Source of the DNA: Lycocorax pyrrhopterus obiensis
Lineage: Eukaryota; Chordata; Aves; Passeriformes; Paradisaeidae
Direction: 5' to 3'
DNA length: 64,000 nucleotides
Assembly: GCA_014706295.1 (NCBI GenBank)
Contig: JACSVZ010000028.1
Span: 90,108-154,107, forward strand
Part shown: piece by piece, positions 31,320 to 44,000 of the stretch
Layout: each line of letters begins with the position of its first letter
Position numbering within the stretch: the first letter of the stretch is position 1
The notes under the pieces: generated by a model
The model's database searches: none
What the model saw: only the letters and a program-made list of their open reading frames with translations
Told to the model about the DNA's origin: nothing
Position numbers and translations under genes: made by a program

Positions 31320-31993
31320 TATCCCATCCCATCCCATCCCATCCCATCCCATCCCATGGATCCCATCCCATGGATCCCATCCCATCCCATAGATCCCATC
31401 CCATTGATCCCATCCCATTGATCCCATCCCATTGATCCCATCCCATCCCATGGATCCCATCCCATCCCATCCCATCCCATCCCATCTCATCAATCCCATG
31501 GATCCCATCCCAACAATCCCACGGATCCCACCCCATGGATCCCGTGGATCCCACCCGAACAATCCCATGGATCCCACCCGAACAATCCCACGGATCCCAC
31601 CCCATGGATCCCACCCCATCAATCCCATGGATCCCATCCCATGGATCCCATGGATTCCCACCCATTGATCCCATGGATCCCATCCATGGATCCCATGGAT
31701 CCCACTGATCCCATCCATCAATCCCATGGATCCCATCCCATCCCATCCCATCCCATCCCACCCCAACGATCCCACGGATCCCATCCCATCCCATCCCATC
31801 AATCCCACGGATCTCACCCCAACGATCCCATGGATCCCACCCCATGGATCCCATGGATCCCACCCGATGGATCCCACCCCAACGAGCCCATGGATCCCAT
31901 CCCATCGATCCCACAGATCCCATCCCATGGATCCCATGGATCCCATCCCATCAATCCCATGGATCCACCCCAACGATCCCCATGGATCCCATT
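31320..31993. repeat. CATCCC / CCATGGATCC array, copy A
   Basis: 5-bp CATCCC-type words mixed with 15-17-bp units containing the palindrome ATGGATCCAT-like CCCATGGATCCCA. It ends exactly at the duplication junction. Confidence 0.95.
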
Positions 31994-33302
31994 CAGAGCC
32001 ACCCAAGGGTGGCCCGAGGAGCGAGGGGACCCCAGGGGTGTCCCCAAGGGTGGAGAGGGGACCCCGGGGATGTCCTCAAGGGTGCAGAGGGGACCCCAGG
32101 GGTGTCCCCAAGGAGGGGGAGGGGACCCGGGGAGGGGACAGAGCCACCCAAGGGTGTCCTTGAGGAGGGAGGGGACCCCAGGGATGTCCCCAAGGGTGGA
32201 GGGGACACAGGGAGGGGACAAAGCCACCCTGGAGGGGATCGGGGTGTCACCAGGGTGTCCCCAAGGAGGGAGAGGACACGGGGACAGAAGGACAGAGCCA
32301 CCCTGGAGGGATCAGAGATGTCCCCAAGGGTGGAGAGGGGACACAGAGAGGGGACAGAGCCACCCAAGAGTGGCCCCGAGGAGCGAGGGGACCCCAGGGG
32401 TGTCCCCAAGGGTGGAGAGGGGACACGGGGACAGAGGGGACAGAGCCACCCTGGAGGGGATCAGAGATGTCCCCAAGGGTGGAGAGGGGACCCCAGGGAT
32501 GTCCCCAAGGAGGGAGGGGACACGAATAGGGGACAGAGCCACCCAAGGGTGTCCCCAAGGGTGTCGGGGACATGGGGACAGAAGGACAGAGCCACCCTGG
32601 AGGGGATCAGGGGTGTCCCCAAGGATGGAGGGGACACGGAGAGGGGACAGAGCCACCCAGGGGTGTCCCCAGGGATGGAGGGGACATGGACAGGGGACAC
32701 AGAGCCACCCAGGGGTGTCCCCAAGGGTGGAGGGGACACAGGGACAGAGTCACCCTGGAGGGATCAGTGATGTCCCCAAGGCTGGAGAGGGGACAAAGCC
32801 ACCCAGGGGTGTCCCCAAGGAGGGAGGGGACACGGAGAGGGGACAGAGCCACCCAGGGGTGTCCCCAAGGAGGGAGGGGACACGGAGAGGGGACAGAGCC
32901 ACCCAGGGGTGTCCCCAAGGATGGAGGGGACACAAAGAGGGGACAGAGCCACCCAGGGGTGTCCCCAAGGAGGGAGGGGACACGGAGAGGGGACAGAGCC
33001 ACCCAGGGGTGTCCCCAAGGAGGGAGGGGACACGGAGAGGGGACAGAGCCACCCAGGGGTGTCCCCAAGGAGGGAGGGGACATGGACAGGGGACACAGAG
33101 AGGGGACAGAGCCACCCAAGGGTGTCCCCAAGGGTGGAGGGGACAGAGCCACCCAGGGGTGTCCCCAGGGATGGAGGGGACATGGACAGGGGACACAGAG
33201 CCACCCAGGGGTGTCCCCAAGGGTGGAGGGGACACGGAGAGGGGACAGAGCCACCCAAGGTGTCCCCAAGGATGGAGGGGACACACAGGACCCCCCCCCA
33301 GG

Positions 33303-33457
33303 TCTGTCCCCTCCTGGCCGGCACCGGGACGAGCCGGGATTTTTTGGGATTTCGGGATTCGGGGGATCTGGGGACGATTCCCGGCCGATGGACTCCTCGC
33401 TCCCGCCCGTATAAACCCGTTAATTAACGCTAATTAACGCCAATTAAAGACGTTTCC
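33303..33457 (+). other. Putative + strand transcript 3' end, copy B
   Basis: Nearly identical to 28,996-29,150, including the MDSSLPPV-TAA end and AATTAAAG. If copy A ends a transcript, this one is probably an unused copy. Confidence 0.3.
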
Positions 33458-34479
33458 TACAACCACGCGGGGGCCTCCAGCGAGCCGGGATTTGGGATCC
33501 GGCGGAAAAAGCTGGGATGGGGGAGCCCGGGATGGGATAAAACCGCCCCAAAAATGGGAGAGTTCCGTAAAAAATCCCAAAAAAATTGGGGGGGGGAGGT
33601 TTTTGGGGGGAGAAAATGGGGATTTCGGGGGGTTTTCCTTCAATTTGGGGATTTTTGGGAATAAATCCCGCTGGGAAGAGCTGGAGCAGCGGGATGGGGG
33701 GAATTTGGGACTTGGGGGGAGGGTTTGGGGTTTCTCTTCCCGAGATCTGGGGGGGATTTGGGATTTCTCTCCCAAATTTGGAGGGATTTGGGGTTCCGCT
33801 TCCAAAATTTGGGGGGATTTGGGGTTTTCCTTCCAAGGTGAAGGGATTTGGGGTTTCTTTTCCCGAGATCTCGGGGGGATTTGGGATTTCTCTCTCAAAC
33901 TTGGAGGGATTTGGGGTTCCCCTTCCAAAATTTGGGGTTCCCTTTCCAAAATTTGGGGGGATTTGGGGTTTCTTTTCTCAAGATTTGGGGGGGATTTGGG
34001 ACTTCTCTCCCAAATTTGGGGGCATTTGGGATTTCTCTCCCAAACTTGGAGGGATTTGGGGTTCCCCTTCCAAAATTTGGGGGGATCTGGGGTTTTCCTT
34101 CCAAGGTGAAGGGATTTGGGGCTTCTTTTCCCAAGATTTGGGGGGGATTTGGGATTTCTCTCTCAAACTTGGAGGGATTTGGGATTTCTCTCCCAAATTT
34201 GGGGGGATTTGGTGTTCCCTTTCCAAAATTTGGGGGGATTTGGGGTTTTCCTTCCAAGGTGAAGGGATTTGGGATTTCTCTCCCAAATTTGGAGGAATTT
34301 GGGGTTCCCCTTCCAAATTTTGGGGGGGATTTGGGGTTTTCCTTCCAAAATTTGGGGGGATCTGGGGTTTCCCTTCCAAAGCAGAGGGATTTGGGATTTC
34401 TCTCCCAAACTTCGGGGGATTCCGGCCTCCCCCCTTTTCCACCCCCCGACCCCAAATTAAAATCAACAATTACACTCCA

Positions 34480-34485
34480 TTTATT
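34480..34485 (-). other. OCLN: Poly(A) signal of OCLN
   Basis: AATAAA on the - strand, 522 bp after the OCLN stop codon, followed by an AT-rich stretch. Confidence 0.65.
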
Positions 34486-35006
34486 TAAAAAAAAAACCCA
34501 AAAAAATCACAATTACAATATTACACAATTCCCACCACTCCCCTAGAAAATATTTCGGGATCGGGGGGGGGGTCCCCTAAAGGGGTTTTTTTTTTGTCCC
34601 CCCACCCCCCAACCACAATTTGGGACCCCCACAACCCCTTTAAGGCATCCAGGGGGGTGCAGACCCCATAAAAAACCCTATTTACAACCAGGGGAAGGCA
34701 CTGGGGGGGGGTCTCAGAGGGTGGAGGGGACATTTTGGGGACATTTTAGGACATTTGGGGACACATTTTTTTTTGGGGGGGGGGGGGTCACACCAACAGC
34801 TGCCACCAACCCCCCCCCCTCACCCTTGGCACGGGGAGGGCTTAAAACGGGGATTTTGGGGGTTTTTTTTAATACAAAGAAAGGCACGAAAGTCTTTGGA
34901 GGGGGTGGGGGGGGGATTTTTTGGGGTTTCCCCCCACCGCGACCTCCTCAATGTCCCTTTTTTTTTGGGGTTTTTTTTGGGGGGGGGGCGGTGGCTTTTT
35001 TTGGGG

Positions 35007-38000
35007 TCACCCCCGGAGTTTGTCGTAGTCGCTCACCATCCTCTTGATGTGGAAGAGTTTGCTCCGGAGGGTTTGGGATTCCCGTTTTTTCTCCTGGTAT
35101 TCCGGGCTCTGGGATGGGAGCAGAGGGGGGTTTGGGGTCAGGGTTTGGGGACCCCCAAAGATCGGCCCCCCCCCCCGCCCTGACCCCAAAAACTCACCCG
35201 CTTCAGGTCCTTGAGGTGGTTGTACTCCTCGGCCAGGGCCTGGGGGGGTCAGGAGGGGAAAAAAGGGGGGAAAAATGGGGTGAAAGGGGAGAAAAATGGG
35301 GAAAAATGGGGGGAAAGGGGAGAAAAATGGGGAAAAATGGGGTGAAAGGGGGAAAAATGGGAGAAAAATGGGAGGGAAAAGTTGGGGAAGTGAGGGGGGC
35401 CATGGAGGGACAGGGTGGGGAAAATGAGGGGGGAGATGAAGGGATTCCCAATCCGTCACAAAATCCATCCCAAATCCCCCACAAATCCATCCTGGATCCC
35501 CAGCATCCATCCCCAATTCCCTTCAGCATCCCACACCCTGCACACCACCCATCACGTTTATCCCATCCCATCCCATCCCATCCCATCCCATCCCATCCCA
35601 TCCCATAAATCCCATCCCATCCCATCCCAATTCCATCCCATCCCATCAATCCCATCCCATCAATCCCATCGATCCCATCCCATCCCATCCCGTAAATCCC
35701 ATCTATCCCGTAAATCCCATCCCATCCCATCCCATCAATCCCACCCCAACGATCCCATGGATCCCATCCCAACAATCCCACGGATCCCACACCATGGATC
35801 CCATGGATCCCACCCCATCAATCCCATGGATCCCACCCCACGGATCCCATCCCAACAATCCCACGGATCCCACCCCAACGATCCCATGGATCCCATCCCA
35901 TCGATCCCACAGATCCCATCCCATGGATCCCATGGATCCCACCCCATCAATCCCATGGATCCCACCCCAACGATCCCATGGATCCCACCCCATCAATCCC
36001 ATGGATCTCACCCCAACGATCCCATGGATCCCACCCCAACGATCCCATGGATCCCACCCCATCAATCCCATGGATCTCACCCCATCAATCCCATGGATCC
36101 CATCCCATCCCATCCCATCCCATCCCATCCCATCCCACCCCAACGATCCCACGGATCCCATCCCATCCCATCCCATCAATCCCACGGATCTCACCCCAAC
36201 GATCCCATGGATCCCACCCCAACGATCCCATGGATCCCACCCCATCAATCCCATGGATCCCATCCCATCCCATCCCATCCCATCCCATCCCACCCCAACG
36301 ATCCCACGGATCCCATCCCATCCCATCCCCAACCCATCCCACCCCATCAGCCCCACAGATCCCACCCCGTGGCCCCCGTGGCCGCCGTGGCTCCCGTGCC
36401 GCACCTGGTACTGGTCGCTGTCCTCGGGCACCTCGTCCAGCCGCCGGCCCAGCTGCGCCAGGCGCCCGTTGACGCCGTCCATGTGGGCGCGCAGCTCCTG
36501 GTAGCGCCGCAGCCCCGCCGCAAACTCCTCCTTGTAGCGCTGCCGCGCCGCCGCCGAGCCCAGCGGCGGGTACAGCCTGCCGGGGACAGCCGTCACACAG
36601 GGACGTGTCACCCGTGTCACCCAGTGTCACCTCAGTGTCACCTGAGTCACCCCGAGTGGCCCCCAGTGTCACCTGAGTCACCGCCGAGCCCAGCGGCGGG
36701 TACAGCCTGCCAGGGACGGCCGTCACACAGGGACGTGTCACCCAGTGTCACCTGAGTGTCCTCCAGTGTCCCCCAGTGTCACCTGAGTCACCTGAGTCAC
36801 CCCAAGTGTCCCCCAGTGTCACCTGAGTCACCGCCGAGCCCAGCGGCGGGTACAGCCTGCCGGGGACAGCGGCCGTCACACAGGGACGTGTCACCCATGT
36901 CACCCGGTGTCACCCAGTGTCACCTGAGTCACCTGAGTCACCCCGAGTGGCCCCCAGTGTCACCTGAGTCACCGCCGAGCCCAGCGGCGGGTACAGCCTG
37001 CCGGGGACAGCCGTCACACAGGGACATGTCACCCGTGTCACCCAGTGTCATCTGAGTGTCCCCCAGTGTCACCTCAGTGTCACCTGAGTCACCGCCAAGC
37101 CCAGCGGCGGGTACAGCCTGCCGGGGACGGCCGTCAGACAGGGACACGGCCCCCGGTGTCACCCGGTGTCACCCAGTGTCACCTGAGTCACCTGAGTCAC
37201 CCCGAGTGGCCCCCAGTGTCACCTGAGTCACCGCCGAGCCCAGCGGCGGGTACAGCCTGCCAGGGACGGCCGTCACACAGGGACGTGTCACCCGTGTCAC
37301 CCAGTGTCATCTGAGTGTCCCCCAGTGTCACCTCAGTGTCACCTGAGTCACCTGAGTCACCCCGAGTGTCCCCCAGTGTCACCTGAGTCACCGCCAAGCC
37401 CAGCAGCGGGTACAGCCTGCCGGGGACAGCGGCCGTCACACAGGGACGTGTCACCCGTGTCACCCGGTGTCACCTGAGTCACCTGAGTCACCCCGAGTGT
37501 CCCCCAGTGTCCCCTCAGTGTCACCCTGAGTCACCGCCGAGCCCAGTGGCGGGTACAGCCTGCCGGGGATGGCCGTCAGACAGGGACGTGTCACCCGTGT
37601 CACCCAGTGTCACCTCAGTGTCCCCCAGTGTCTCCAGTGTCACCTGAGTCACCCCGAGTGTCCCCCAGTGTCCCCCAGTGTCACCTGAGTCACCGGCGGG
37701 TACAGCCTGCCTGGGCACAGCCTGCTGGGGACGGCCGTCACACAGGGACACGGCCCCCGTGTCACCCGGTGTCACCCAGTGTCACCTGAGTGTCCCCCAG
37801 TGTCCCCCAGTGTCCCCCAGTGTCCCCTGAGTCACCTGAGTCACCCCGAGTGTCCCCCAGTGTCCCCCAGTGTCACCTGAGTCACCGGCGGGTACAGCCT
37901 GCCCAGGGACAGCGGCCGTCACACAGGGACCACCCCCGAGTGTCCCCCAGTGTCACCTCAGTGTCACCTGAGTCACCTGAGTCACCCCGAGTGTCCCCTT

Positions 38001-41000
38001 CCCCCTGAGTGTCTCCTCTGAGTGTCCCCCGAGTGTCCCCAAGTATCCCTGAGTGTCCCCTGAGTGTCCCCTCCCCCCTGAGTGTCCCCAAGTATCCCCG
38101 AGTGTCCCCTGACTGTCCCCCGCGTGTCCCCGAGCATCCCCGCGTGTCCCTGAGTGTCCCCTCCCCGCTGAGTGTCCCCCGCGTGTCCCCGAGTGTCCCT
38201 GAGTGTCCCTGAGTGTCCCCTCCCCGCAGTGTCCCCTGACTGTCCCCCGAGCATCCCCGAGTGTCCCCGAGTGTCCCCAAGTGTCCCCTCCCCGCTGAGT
38301 GTCCCCGAGTGTCCCCGCGTGTCCCCGAGTGTCCCTCTGTCCCCGAGTGTCCCCCGAGTGTCCCCCGAGTGTCCCCCGAGCATCCCCTGAGTGTCCCTGA
38401 GTGCCCCCCGAGTGTCCCTCTATCCCCGAGTGTCCCCGCGTGTCCCCGAGTGCCCCCCCGAGTGTCCCTCTGTCCCCGAGTGTCCCTCTGTCCCCGAGTG
38501 TCCCCGAGTGTCCCCGAGTGTCCCTCTGTCCCCGAGTGTCCCTCTGTCCCCGAGTGTCCCCCGTGTGTCCCTCTGTCCCCGAGTGTCCCTCTGTCCCCGC
38601 GTGTCCCCGAGTGTCCCCGAGTGTCCCCGAGTGTCCCTCTGTCCCCGAGTGTCCCCGCGTGTCCCCCGAGTGTCCCCTCCCCGCTGAGTGTCCCTGTGTC
38701 CCCGAGTGTCCCTGAGTGTCCCCGAGCATCCCCGAGTGTCCCCTCCCCGCTGACTGTCCCTGAGTGTCCCCCGAGTGTCCCCGCGTGTCCCCCGAGTGTC
38801 CCCTGAGTGTCCCTGAGTGTCCCCGAGTGTCCCCCAGTGTCCCCGAGCATCCCCGAGTGTCCCCTCCCCGCTGACTGTCCCTGTGTCCCCCGAGTGTCCC
38901 CGAGTGTCCCCCAGTGTCCCTCTGTCCCCGAGTGTCCCCCGTGTGTCCCTCTGTCCCCGAGTGTCCCCGAGTGTCCCCGAGTGTCCCTCTGTCCCCGAGT
39001 GTCCCCGCGTGTCCCCCGAGTGTCCCCTCCCCCCTGAGTGTCCCCGAGTGTCCCCGAGCATCCCCGAGTGTCCCCTCCCCGCTGACTGTCCCTGTGTCCC
39101 CCGAGTGTCCCCTGAGTGTCCCCCAGTGTCCCTCTGTCCCCGAGTGTCCCCGAGTGCCCCCCGAGTGTCCCTCTGTCCCCGAGTGTCCCCGAGTGTCCCC
39201 GAGTGCCCCCCGAGTGTCCCTCTGTCCCCGAGTGTCCCCGCGTGTCCCCGAGTGCCACCTGTGCCACTGCTCGCGCTCCCGCTCGTCGCCGGACTCCACG
39301 GCCGTGGTGTAATCGGTCTCGTACTGCGACTCCTCCGGCTCGGGCTGGCGGCGGCGGCGGCGGCCCCGGCGGGCGGGGGGCTTGGACGGGGGGTGGTCCC
39401 GGCCCTTCTCCTCCGTGGGGCTGGGGGGCTCCTCCTGGGGGTCACTGAGGGGACATTGGGGGGTCACAGGGGGATTTGGGGGGTGGTCCCGACTCTTCTC
39501 CTCTGTGGGGCTGGGGGGCTCCTCCTGGGGGTCACTGAGTGGACATTGGGGGGTCACAGGGGGATTTGGGGGGGTGGTCCCGACTCTTCTCCTCTGTGGG
39601 GCTGGGGGCTCCTCCTGGGGGTCACTGAGGGGACATTGGGACATCGGTGGGTCACGGGGGGTGAGGGGATTTGGGGGCTGCTCCTGGGGGTCACTGGGGG
39701 GACACGGGGACATCAGTGCATCACGGGGGCTGAGGGGATTTGGGGGGTGGTCCCGGCCCTTCCCCTCCGTGGGGCTGGGGGGCTCCTCCTGGGGGTCACT
39801 GAGGGGACATTGGGGGGTCACAGGGGGATTTGGGGGGGGTCCCGACTCTTCTCCTCCGTGGGGCTGGGGGCTCCTCCTGGGGGTCACTGAGGGGACATTG
39901 GGGGGTCACAGGGGGATTTGGGGGGTGGTCCCGACTCTTCTCCTCTGTGGGGCTGGGGGGCTCCTCCTGGGGGTCACTGAGGGGACACGGGGACATTGGG
40001 ACATCGGTGGGTCATGGAGGGTGAGGGGATTTGGGGGGTGGTCCTGGCTCTTCCCCTCTGTGGGGCTGGGGGGCTCCTCCTGGGGGTCACTGAGGGGACA
40101 TTGGGACATCGGTGGGTCACGGGGGGTGGGGGATTTGGGGGCTGCTCCTGGGGGTCACTGGGGGGACATGGGGACATCAGTGCATCACAGGGGGTGAGGG
40201 GATTTGGGGGGTGGTCCTGACCCTTTGCCCTCTGTGGGGCTGGGGGCTCCTCCTGGGGGTCACTGAGGGGACATTGGGGGGTCACAGGGGGATTTGGGGG
40301 GGTGGTCCCGATCCTTCCCCTCTCTGGGGCTGGGGGCTCCTCCTGGGGGCCGTGGGTTTGGGCTGGGGGCGGAGTGGGGGTGGACATTGGGATTTTCTCC
40401 TTTCCTGAGCTTTTCCACCCTTTTTCCCGACCCCTCCCCATATTCCCCACCCCTTTCCCACCCTCTCCCGCCCCTTCCCGCCTTTCCCACCCCTCTCCCG
40501 GCCCCTCAAATCCTTTCCCGACCCCTCCCCACATTCCCCGACCCCTCTCCCACCTTTTCCCGACCCCTCCCCACTCCTTCCCACCCTATTCCCACCCTTT
40601 TTCCCGACCCCTCCCACCTTTTCCCGACCCCTCCCCACCCTTTCCCTCCCCTTCCCACCTTTCCCACCCCCTCAAATCCTTTCCCGACCCCTCCCCACAT
40701 TCCCCACCCCATTCCCACCTTTTCCCGACCCCTCCCCATATTTCCCGACCCCTCCCCATATTCCCTTCCCTTTCGCTCCCCTTCCCACCTTTCCCACCCC
40801 CTCAAATCCTTTCCCGACCCCTCCCCAAATTCCCCCACACCATTCCCACCCTTTTTCCCGACTCCTTCAATCTTTTCCCGACCCCTCCCCACCCTTTCGC
40901 TCCCCTTCCCACCTTTCCCACCCCCTCAAATCCTGTCCCGACCCCTCCCCATATTTCCCACCCTTTCCCACCCCATTCCCACCCCTTTTTCCCGACCCCT

Positions 41001-44000
41001 CCCCACATTCCCTTCCCTTTCCCGCCCCTTCCCACCTTTCCCACCCCCTTCCCGGCCCCTCAAATCCTTTCCCGACCCCTCCCCACATTCCCCGACCCCT
41101 CTCCCACCTTTTCCCGACCCCTCCCCATATTTCCCGACCCCTCCCCATATTCCCTTCCCTTTCCCTCCCCTTCCCACCTTTCCCACCCCCTCAAATCCTT
41201 TCCCGACCCCTCCCCATATTTCCCACCCTTTCCCACCCTTTCCCACCCCATTCCCACCCCTTTTTCCCGACCCCTCTCCCAAATTCCCCGACCCCTCTCC
41301 CACCTTTCCCCGACCCCTCCCCACCATTTCCCACCCCATTCCCACCCCTTTTTCCCGACCCCTCCCCACCTTTTCCCCGACCCCTCCCCACACTCCCCAC
41401 CCCTTTCCCGCCCCCTCCTCCCCCTCCCGCCCCCTCCCCACCTTTTCCAGCCCCCTCCCTGGCGGGTGCCGGGGGTCGGGGGGGGCCCGAAGCCGTTTTG
41501 GGGGGGGTCGCTGTAGGCGGGGGGGCTGTAGGGCGGGGCCGGGGCGGGGGTCGCGGCTTTCTCCGAGTACGCGACGGTGGCGGCCTCGTCCGGGACGCTC
41601 GTCCCGCCCGACACGTTCTTCACCTGCGGCGCGGAGCGGGGGTCACCGGGGGGGCCGGGGGGGTCGGGGGAAGGGGGGAGAAATGCCCCAGAGTTCCCCG
41701 AAAATCGCCCGGAGATTCCCTGAAAATTCCTCGAGAAATGCCCAAAAATTCCTCCAGAAATGCCTGAGAATTCTCTGAAAATTCCGTGAAAATTCCCTGA
41801 GAAATGCCCGAGAAATCCCTGAAAATTCCTCCAGAAATGCCCAAAAATTCCTCCAGAAATGCCCGAGAATTCCCTGAAAATTCCATGAAAATTCCTCGAG
41901 AAATCCCTGAAAATTCCCTGAGAAATCCCTGAGAATTCCCTGAGAATTCCCTGAGAATTCCCATGTTCTTCACCTGCGGCGCGGAGCGGGGGTCACTGGG
42001 GGGGCCGGGGGGGTCGGGGGAAGGGGGGAGAAATGCCCCAGAGTTCCCCGAAAATCGCCCGGGGATTCCCTGAAAATTCCTCCAGAAATGCCTGAGAAAT
42101 CCCTGAAAATTCCTCCAGAAATGCCCAAAAATTCCTCCAGAAACGCCCAAGAATTCCCTGAAAATTCTGTGAAAATTCCTCGAGAAATCCCTGAGAAATC
42201 CCTGAGAATTCCCTGAGAATTCCCACGTTCTTCACCTGCGGCGCGGAGCGGGGGTCACCGGGGGGGCCGGGGGAAGGGGGGAGAAATGCCCCAGAGTTCC
42301 CCGAAAATCGCCCGGAGATTCCCTGAGAAATGCCCGAGAATTCCCTGAAAATTCCTCGAGAAATGCTCAAAAATTCCCCGAAAATCGCCCGGGGATTCCC
42401 TGAAAATTCCTCCAGAAACGCCCAAAAATTCCTCCAGAAACGCCCAAGAATTCCCTGAAAATTCTGTGAAAATTCCTCGAGAAATCCCTGAAAATTCCCT
42501 GAGAAATCCCTGAGAATTCCCTGAGAATTCCCACGTTCTTCACCTGCGGCGCGGAGCGGGGGTCACCGGGGGGGCCGGGGGGAAGGGGGGAGAAATGCCC
42601 CAGAGTTCCCCGAAAATCGCCCGGAGATTCCCTGAGAAATGCTCAAAAATTCCTCCAGAAATGCCTGAGAATTCCCTGATAATTCCGTGAAAATTCCCCG
42701 AGAAATGCCCGAAAAATCCCTGAAAATTCCTCCAGAAATGCCCAAAAATTCCTCCAGAAATGCCTGAGAATTCCCTGATAATCCCGTGAAAATTCCCCGA
42801 GAAACGCCCAAGAAATCCCTGAAAATTCCGTGAAAATTCCCCGAGAAATGCCCGAGAATTCCTCCAGAAATGCCTGAGAGTTCCGTGAAAATTCCTCCAG
42901 AAATGCCCAAAAATTCCTCGAGAAATGCCCGAGAAATCCCTGGAAATTCCGTGAAAATTCCTCGAGAAACGCCCGAGAAATCCTCGAGAATCCCCTGAGA
43001 ATTCCTCGAGAAATCCTCGAGAATTCCCTGAAAATTCCCCGAGAATTCCTTGAGAATTCCCTGGAATTGCCTCGAAAATTCCCCAAAAATTCCCTGAGAA
43101 TTCCCTGAAAATTCCCCGAGAAATCCCTGAGAATTCTCCAAGAAACGCCCGAAAATTCCTCAAGAAACACCTGAAAATTCCCCGAGAAATGCCCGAAAAT
43201 TCCCTAAAAATTCTCCAAGAAATCCCCGAAAATTCCCCAAAAAATCCCCGAAAATTCCCTGAAAATTCTCCAAGAAATCCCCAAAAATCCCCCGAAAAAT
43301 CCCCGTGAATTCCCCAAGAAATCCCTGAAAATTCCCACGGGAAATCCAGGGGGAAGAGGGGTCGTTTTCCCACCTGGAGTCCCCCAAAATCCCTCCGGGA
43401 CCCCCCAAACCCCAGCACCTTTTTATGGGGTCACCCCGAGGCTCAGGAGGGACCCCAAATCCAGGGAAAAACCCCCCTGGAAAATCCAGGGCCGATCCCT
43501 GGAATTGGAGCGTCCCCCACGGCTCTGGGGGTGGGGTGGGAATGGGGGAACCCCCCCTGGATTTGGGGTTTGGGGCTGGGGAAGGACCAAAAAAAACCCC
43601 AAAAAACCCCCAAAAAACCCCCACAAAAAACCCCAAAAAACAAACAAAAACCCACAAAAAAAACCAACCCAAAAACCCTCAAGAAACCAAAAAAACCCCC
43701 AAAATAACCCAAAAAAACTCCCAAAAGAACCAACCCCCCCAAGAAAAACCCCCAAAAAACCAAAAAACTCTCCAAAAAAACCTCCAAAAAAACTCCAAAA
43801 AACCCCCTCAAACCCCCCAAAACCCCAGCCCCCCAAAAAACCAATAAAAACCCCCAAAAAACCCAAAAAACCCCCAAAACACCCCAAAACACCCCAAAAC
43901 ACCCCCAAAACCCAAAAAAAACCTCCCCCAAAAAACTCCAAAAAACCAAAACAAACCCCCAAACCAACCTCCCAAAAACCTAAAAAACCCCTCAAAAACC

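Larger units (their letters stand above)
27711..31993. repeat. 4.28-kb tandem duplication, copy A
   Basis: Head-to-tail duplicate of 31,994 to about 36,275. It contains, in order, the 57-bp VNTR, a putative 3' end with ATTAAA, the AATTTGGGGGGATTTGGGG array, the OCLN 3' UTR and last two OCLN exons, and a CATCCC/ATGGATCCCAT array. Offsets between matching landmarks range from 4,256 to 4,307 bp because internal arrays differ in copy number. Confidence 0.92.
31994..36275. repeat. 4.28-kb tandem duplication, copy B
   Basis: Same element order as 27,711-31,993. The left boundary is where the ATGGATCCCATT array passes into CAGAGCCACCCAAGGGTGGC, which matches 27,711. OCLN exons 7-8 used for the gene model are in this copy. 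Confidence 0.92.
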
